A stretch of DNA of 64,000 nucleotides from JAGAJR01 sp048463395 (GTDB lineage: Bacteria > Pseudomonadota > Alphaproteobacteria > RF32 > CAG-239), in contig DBFWPL010000021.1 of assembly GCA_048463395.1 (NCBI GenBank), positions 62,001 through 126,000 on the forward strand, written 5' to 3'. Shown one piece after another: positions 59,889 through 64,000 of this stretch; position 1 is the stretch's first letter, and every line of letters starts with the position of its first letter. The position numbers were made by a program, and so were the translations under genes. The notes beneath the pieces were generated by a model. It had not been told where the DNA came from. It worked only from the letters and a program-made list of their open reading frames with translations, and ran no database searches.

Positions 59889-60818
59889 GTGAGTGAAAAG
59901 ATAGATGTCAGCTTTGTGATGACTGTTTACAACAAAGAATATTATCTTCCTTCGGTTTTGAAGGCATTACTCAATCAAAGCGGTTTGAAAAATCCGGAAT
60001 TTGTCTTTGTGGATGATTTATCCAAAGACAAGTCTGTTGACATTATTCGCGAAAGTACAAAAGGGATTCCTAATGTTAAAATCATTACCAATAAGGATAA
60101 TAAGGGAATCAGCGTTCGTATTAATCAGGGAATTGAAGCCGCTGAAGGAGAATATATCCGTATGTTGGACTCCGATGATATTTTCCCATTGGATTCAACC
60201 GAAAAAATGTTGGATTTGGCTAAAAAACATAATGCCGATATGGTTTACGGCTGTTTTACAAAAACAGGAAAAGAACCTCAAGAGTTAGAAGCTGAACATT
60301 TGGAGCCTTTCACATATAAATACCATCCGAATGCTTTAGCTGCAGTTTTAACCGGTCGTTATACCCGTATGGGGCAGTTAATTAAGGCTGATGTTTTGAA
60401 AAAAGCCAAAGGTGCGGATGAAAGAGTTTTTATTCAGGATGAGACAATTCCTCTGCGAGCGGCTATTCATGCCAACGGAATTATTAAAATGACAGCGAAT
60501 GTTGTTTTGGTTCCAAAGGAAATCGGTAATTTCTCAGGAAATAAAATCCAATTGGACAATGATCGTTTTATGGCTTACTGTTACACTATTCTTGATAATC
60601 CGTCTTTACCGGACAAAGCCTTAAAACTTATGTATAAAAGAGCGGTGTCTGCTTATTGGAAATATGTAAAGAAAACAAGACGTTTTCCTTATTTTTCGAA
60701 GGTTTTTGCCGTTTATTTGAGAAATAAGCTAAAACCGCAGCTGCCGAATATTGCTTATTTAAATAAAATGAAAGATGAATTCCTGTCTTTGCCGAACATT
60801 CGCAGAATTAAACATTAG
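59889..60818 (+). CDS. Glycosyltransferase family 2 protein
   Basis: 309 residues with a GT-A fold. SFVMTVYNKEYYLPSVLKAL begins the nucleotide-sugar domain, VFVDDLSKDKSVDII and the DxD motif MLDSDD follow. No membrane segment, but the C-terminus is basic. The start is the GTG at 59889 with a full AGGAGG eight bases upstream; a longer upstream frame lacks such a site. The 3' end overlaps the convergent HAD gene by 11 bases. Probably adds a sugar to a surface glycan or lipid. Confidence 0.92.
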   Translation: MSEKIDVSFVMTVYNKEYYLPSVLKALLNQSGLKNPEFVFVDDLSKDKSVDIIRESTKGIPNVKIITNKDNKGISVRINQGIEAAEGEYIRMLDSDDIFPLDSTEKMLDLAKKHNADMVYGCFTKTGKEPQELEAEHLEPFTYKYHPNALAAVLTGRYTRMGQLIKADVLKKAKGADERVFIQDETIPLRAAIHANGIIKMTANVVLVPKEIGNFSGNKIQLDNDRFMAYCYTILDNPSLPDKALKLMYKRAVSAYWKYVKKTRRFPYFSKVFAVYLRNKLKPQLPNIAYLNKMKDEFLSLPNIRRIKH

Positions 60819-61500
60819 AAAGAGCTAAGCGACGTAATCTTATTTGACTCATCAAAACACTATTGCTTGTCCCGTCGTCTTGGTCGTTTATTTCAGTCAA
60901 GCAGGCTGATAATGTGCTTTTCCCTTGGACATGCTTGATTTTGAAGCCGTGTTTGCGTGCCATGCGTAAGTTGTCTTTGCTGTCATCTATCAAATAAGAG
61001 CGAGAGACATCAATGTTGTATTTTTCACAAAGTTCCTGCCAAGCAATTTTATCGCATTTGGTACGAAACTTGACATTATCAATGCCGCAAAAAATAACAT
61101 TGTCTTTAAATTCATCGCCGACCACCCTGCTCCACACTTTTCTGGCTACAGAGCTTAAACCGTCGCTCCAAATGATGACTTGGCTGTTTAGGGCCGTTTT
61201 TCTGAGAATCTCGCAAAGTTGTTTGTCTTGAGGGATAGCCTGATATTTCAGGTTGTTGGAAATTCTGTTGATTATAATATTAAATTCTTTTTCACTACGG
61301 CTCATGTGCCGGAGATATTGAAACAGTCCATGAGAACCTGATTTTTTAAAATCAACAATGCTTTTAAGGATATTGTAGCGATTGGGTCTTAAGCGGCGGA
61401 GAGATTTGGCAACTTGTAAGATAAATCCGGCATAAAACTTGCGGTTGGAATATTTATTCAAAACGCCGTCTACATCAATTATAACAACTTTATTTTTCAT
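60808..61500 (-). CDS. HAD superfamily hydrolase
   Basis: 230 residues. Motif I is IIDVDGVLN (nucleophile Asp9, acid Asp11), motif II VIIWSDGLSS, motif III Lys within the KCDKIAWQEL area and motif IV YLIDDSKDNLRMARKHGFK. The cap is an all-helical insert after motif I. Length and motif order fit a small-molecule phosphatase. The tail overlaps the glycosyltransferase gene end to end. Substrate unknown. Confidence 0.88.
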   Translation of the reverse strand: MKNKVVIIDVDGVLNKYSNRKFYAGFILQVAKSLRRLRPNRYNILKSIVDFKKSGSHGLFQYLRHMSRSEKEFNIIINRISNNLKYQAIPQDKQLCEILRKTALNSQVIIWSDGLSSVARKVWSRVVGDEFKDNVIFCGIDNVKFRTKCDKIAWQELCEKYNIDVSRSYLIDDSKDNLRMARKHGFKIKHVQGKSTLSACLTEINDQDDGTSNSVLMSQIRLRRLALSNV

Positions 61501-61635
61501 ATTTATATCCTTTTTTAGACATAATAGCCTAAAATGGACATTTAATCAATAAAGATATTGTATTTTTTATAAAATCAATAAACCCATCATAATCGGCTTT
61601 TTCGAAATTGTATTTCTGTAGCAAATTTCAGCATT

Positions 61636-62007
61636 TTAGTCTTCTATTGCACAATCATCACCATCAAATGCGTAGTTTACAACAACGTTGTTAACAATAG
61701 TGAAGGATGTTTTGCAATAGTAAGTATTTTGTTCTTCGTCCGATTCACCATAGTTCGGCGTTTCGATTGCGGGATAGTATACTTCGCTGCCGGCATAAGG
61801 TTCGGCATCTCCGTTAATGGCCTGATTTTCGGTCTGGATATAAGTTACCACGGTTTCGTTCGGAGTAACTGTTAAAATATTATCCGGTTCGCCCCAAGAG
61901 TAATATAAAGCCTCCTGACTGACACCAACCCATTTTTGCATGGATTGATCATAATTTCCATTGGATGCACAGCTGCTCAGAAACATTATACAGAGTAAAA
62001 GTATCAT
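61636..62007 (-). CDS. Small lipoprotein
   Basis: 123 residues with a short signal and lipobox LSSC (Cys13). The body resembles an outer-membrane assembly lipoprotein fold only in one respect: WVGVSQEALYYSWGEPDNIL, a helix then G-x-P like the SmpA/BamE-type start, followed by a Tyr/Glu-rich loop and a final beta-strand pair with two Cys (YYCKTSF and DDCAI). Not recognised as a specific family. Ribosome-binding site weak. Confidence 0.7.
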   Translation of the reverse strand: MILLLCIMFLSSCASNGNYDQSMQKWVGVSQEALYYSWGEPDNILTVTPNETVVTYIQTENQAINGDAEPYAGSEVYYPAIETPNYGESDEEQNTYYCKTSFTIVNNVVVNYAFDGDDCAIED

Positions 62008-62076
62008 TTTATATATCCTCGGTTGAAAGAAAGTTTAGAGAATATGTAATTTCGTTTTAGGATGATACAACCTAAA

Positions 62077-63385
62077 CTATAGTTTTATATCGGTGAGTTT
62101 TTTCTTTAATTTTGCCAATGCGGTATCATCAATTTTTATATTAAGAAGAATTTGTTCTTCTTGAAGATTTTCTTCTTTTACATCGGCATTCCTGTAAATC
62201 CAGGACAGCAGTTCTCCGTTTGCCGCCGGAATTTTTATTGATATTTCTTTATGGGAGAGTGAAAGTTTTTCGTCTATGAGTTTTAGAAAATCAGAGCACC
62301 CTTCTCCGCTGACAGCCGAAAGCGGGACAATATTTGAATTTCTCTCAGATGTTTCAAGCAAAGCTTTTTTTATTTGTGTCGGAGAGTAAATCGATTTTGT
62401 TTTGAACTTCAATGTAATTGTCTTTGCTCTCAATCTCTTTTAACCCCAGATTATCCAGAACTTCAAGCACATCCTTTTTTTGTTCCAAAGTATCCGGATT
62501 GGCAATATCTCTTACATTTACAACAATATCTGCTTCCAAAACTTCTTCAAGCGTGGCTCGGAAAGACATAATTAATTCATGCGGCAAATCAGAGATGAAA
62601 CCAACCGTGTCGGAGAGAATAACTTCTCTTCCCGACGGAAGTTTTATTCTTCTCATGGTTGGATCAAGCGTGGCAAAGAGCAGATTTTGAGCAAAAACAT
62701 CCGCTTTGGCGAGATAATTAAACAGTGTTGATTTGCCGGCATTAGTATATCCAACCAAAGCAACCACCGGATAAGGAACTTTTTTACGGGCACTTCTTTG
62801 CAATTCTCTGGTTTGTTTTACTTTCTGCAATTCTTTTTTTATCCGAACGATCTTATCGTCAATAATACGTCTGTCCAGTTCTATCTGTGTTTCGCCAGGA
62901 CCGCCAAGGAATCCTGCCCCGCCTCTTTGACGTTCAAGGTGCGTCCAACTGCGAACAAGCCGAGACCGCTGATAGGTTAAATGAGCTAATTCAACCTGCA
63001 GACTTCCTTCTTTGGTCTTCGCTCTTTCGCCAAAAATTTCCAATATCAGAGCGGTTCGGTCAATTATTTTACATGCTAGTTTCTTTTCCAGATTTCTTTG
63101 TTGAATAGGTGTAATCTTGGCATCAACAATAACTAAGTCTGCTTTTTGTTCGGAGATTATGGCTGAGATTTTATCAATAAAACCTTGAGCAAAAAAAGTG
63201 GCCGGTTTTATATTTCTGAGTTTTACAATCTCCTGACAGACAACATCTAAATTAATTGCCAGAGCCAGACCACAGGCTTCTTCAAGCCGAGATTGGGCAG
63301 AAAGCCTGATGTCGGAATCCACAATATCGGGAAAAACGACACAGGCTTTATCTCGGGAATGTTTATTTAATTCAATATGCGGCAA
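62077..63385 (-). pseudogene. hflX: hflX ribosome-rescue GTPase with a +1 frame break
   Basis: HflX splits stalled 70S ribosomes. Residues 1-340 in frame are normal: N-terminal ND1 domain, VGYTNAGKST P-loop (212-220), DTVGFISDLP (G3) and QNKIDLL (G4, Asn329). The frame then shifts within an A7 run (+ strand T7 at 62365-62371) and soon meets a stop. Removing one A joins LLSDTNKK to ALLETSERNS and NIVPLSAVSGEG (G5), giving a 435-residue protein of normal length with an intact C-terminal domain. Either the gene is recently broken, the run is miscounted in the assembly, or slippage restores the frame. It lies three bases after hfq. Confidence 0.9.
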
Positions 63386-63388
63386 TGC

Positions 63389-63613
63389 TTATTCTTCAGG
63401 AATAGCAATATCTATCGGCGTACTCGGCATAATGGTTGATATTGCATGCTTATAAATGAGCTGAGTATGTCCGTCTCTTCTCAACAGCAAAGAAAAACTG
63501 TCGAACCAAGTAATCAGCCCTTGCAGCTTTACACCATTTACCAAGAAAACAGTGACAGATACTTTGTTCTTTCTAATATCATTTAAAAAATCATCCTGAA
63601 CATTTTGCGACAT
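63389..63613 (-). CDS. hfq: RNA chaperone Hfq
   Basis: 74-residue Sm-like hexameric protein that pairs small RNAs with mRNAs. Sm1 is VTVFLVNGVKLQGLITWFD with SLLLRRDG, and Sm2 is YKHAISTIMP. The proximal-face Gln/Phe and Lys-His residues are present. Slightly short C-tail, as in other Alphaproteobacteria. The hfq-hflX pair is conserved across Proteobacteria. Confidence 0.97.
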   Translation of the reverse strand: MSQNVQDDFLNDIRKNKVSVTVFLVNGVKLQGLITWFDSFSLLLRRDGHTQLIYKHAISTIMPSTPIDIAIPEE

Positions 63614-63673
63614 AGGTAATATCCTTTTATTTTTAATTAGTTTTATGATTACAGTTAACCCTATTTTGTTTTA

Positions 63674-64000
63674 TTAGTAAAGCATAGATTGTATTAAGGG
63701 GATAAATTCAGCTAAAGATTCAAGTTTGTAATCGGCTTTTATCCCGCGATATGCCCGTCCGCTTTTGATGATGACGCAGGCACAGTTCCAGACCTTGGCC
63801 ATTTTTATATCCGTTGGCGAATCTCCAACCACCAGAATTTCGCTGTTTGGGGGGATTTTATTATCAAACAACGCATGACAAGGTTCGGCGGCAGGCTTGT
63901 CAATAGAACATTCTCCCGCACCACTGATTTTATAAAAGTAATTACTCCAGCCCAGATATTCTACTTCTTGTTTTAAGACTTCGCTTTTTTTGTTGCTCAA
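63674..64000 (-). CDS. HAD phosphatase, phosphoglycolate phosphatase-like, C-terminal part
   Basis: Only the last 108 residues are in the window. The visible LSNKKSEVLKQEVEYLGW is motif II (Ser-Asn-Lys) followed by ECSIDKPAAEP with the motif III Lys, and LVVGDSPTDIKMAK as motif IV. This matches Gph-type enzymes that dephosphorylate 2-phosphoglycolate from DNA repair. The gene's start lies beyond the window; the ATG-like first codon here is internal. Confidence 0.85.
   Translation of the reverse strand: MSNKKSEVLKQEVEYLGWSNYFYKISGAGECSIDKPAAEPCHALFDNKIPPNSEILVVGDSPTDIKMAKVWNCACVIIKSGRAYRGIKADYKLESLAEFIPLIQSMLY

Noticed and set aside
1..64000. CRISPR array, prophage, insertion sequence or integron
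   Set aside because: No regular spaced repeats, transposase, integrase or phage structural genes were found.

Overview
The window looks like chromosomal DNA of a low-GC (roughly 40 %) alphaproteobacterium, probably an anaerobic, host- or gut-associated lineage of the uncultured Rhodospirillales/RF32 type. This is inferred from gene content: an rlpA-dacA-tmk-holB-tatD block, a DUF2155 protein and Nudix, gatCAB and fabI genes of proteobacterial type, combined with an Rnf ion pump and acetoacetate/butyrate-type CoA-transferase. No transposase, phage, integrase or CRISPR array was seen, so this is mostly core genome with small accessory islands.

Left part (1-36.1 kb), mainly + strand: a truncated sugar MFS transporter; a cell-wall block (mltB, rlpA, dacA); tmk, holB, tatD, an MBL-fold hydrolase, a DHH phosphoesterase and an acetyltransferase cut short by an in-frame amber codon; metG coupled to a membrane-anchored nuclease-like protein; trkH; recA and a YihY protein on the opposite strand; fabI, sppA and gatCAB; a tightly overlapping Nudix / ADP-ribosylglycohydrolase / ZIP transporter trio; tRNA-Ser(GCU); a three-helix membrane protein; the CoA-transferase pair; a putative HExxH metallopeptidase with a clear promoter and operator-like palindrome; a minus-strand GNAT / Nudix / TPR-methyltransferase group; rpsD; then a large sulfatase-fold pseudoenzyme followed by the yejE-yejF half of a peptide ABC importer.

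At about 36.18 kb, in a gap between convergent genes, lies a 28-bp site that on the minus strand matches Escherichia coli dif at 20 of 28 positions. Left of it about 85 % of the coding length runs on the + strand, right of it about two thirds runs on the - strand, and the few KOPS-like octamers noticed point towards it. The window therefore probably contains the replication terminus, with XerCD resolution at this site.

Right part (36.4-64 kb), mainly - strand: an outer-membrane barrel, a family 5 uracil-DNA glycosylase, an HD nucleotidase, an apbE-rseC-rnfBCDGEA operon in an order typical of Bacteroidetes, a CDP-alcohol phosphatidyltransferase with dsbD, an AsmA-like protein with an HD hydrolase, a 490-bp gap holding four successive long hairpins behind a good promoter (candidate structured RNA or leader), tRNA-Lys(CUU), a LprI-like protein, an orphan histidine kinase, a GldA/GldF/GldG/DUF4340 ABC system, two tandem MlaD proteins with a DUF2155 protein, a cysteine hydrolase, a glycosyltransferase, HAD proteins, and hflX-hfq in which hflX is broken by a one-base insertion in an A7 run.

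The strongest candidates for something new are the dif/terminus site, the multi-hairpin RNA upstream of the HD gene, the catalytically degenerate sulfatase-fold protein beside yejEF, and the regulated HExxH protein. Start sites were chosen by Shine-Dalgarno spacing and family alignment from memory; no database search was possible.
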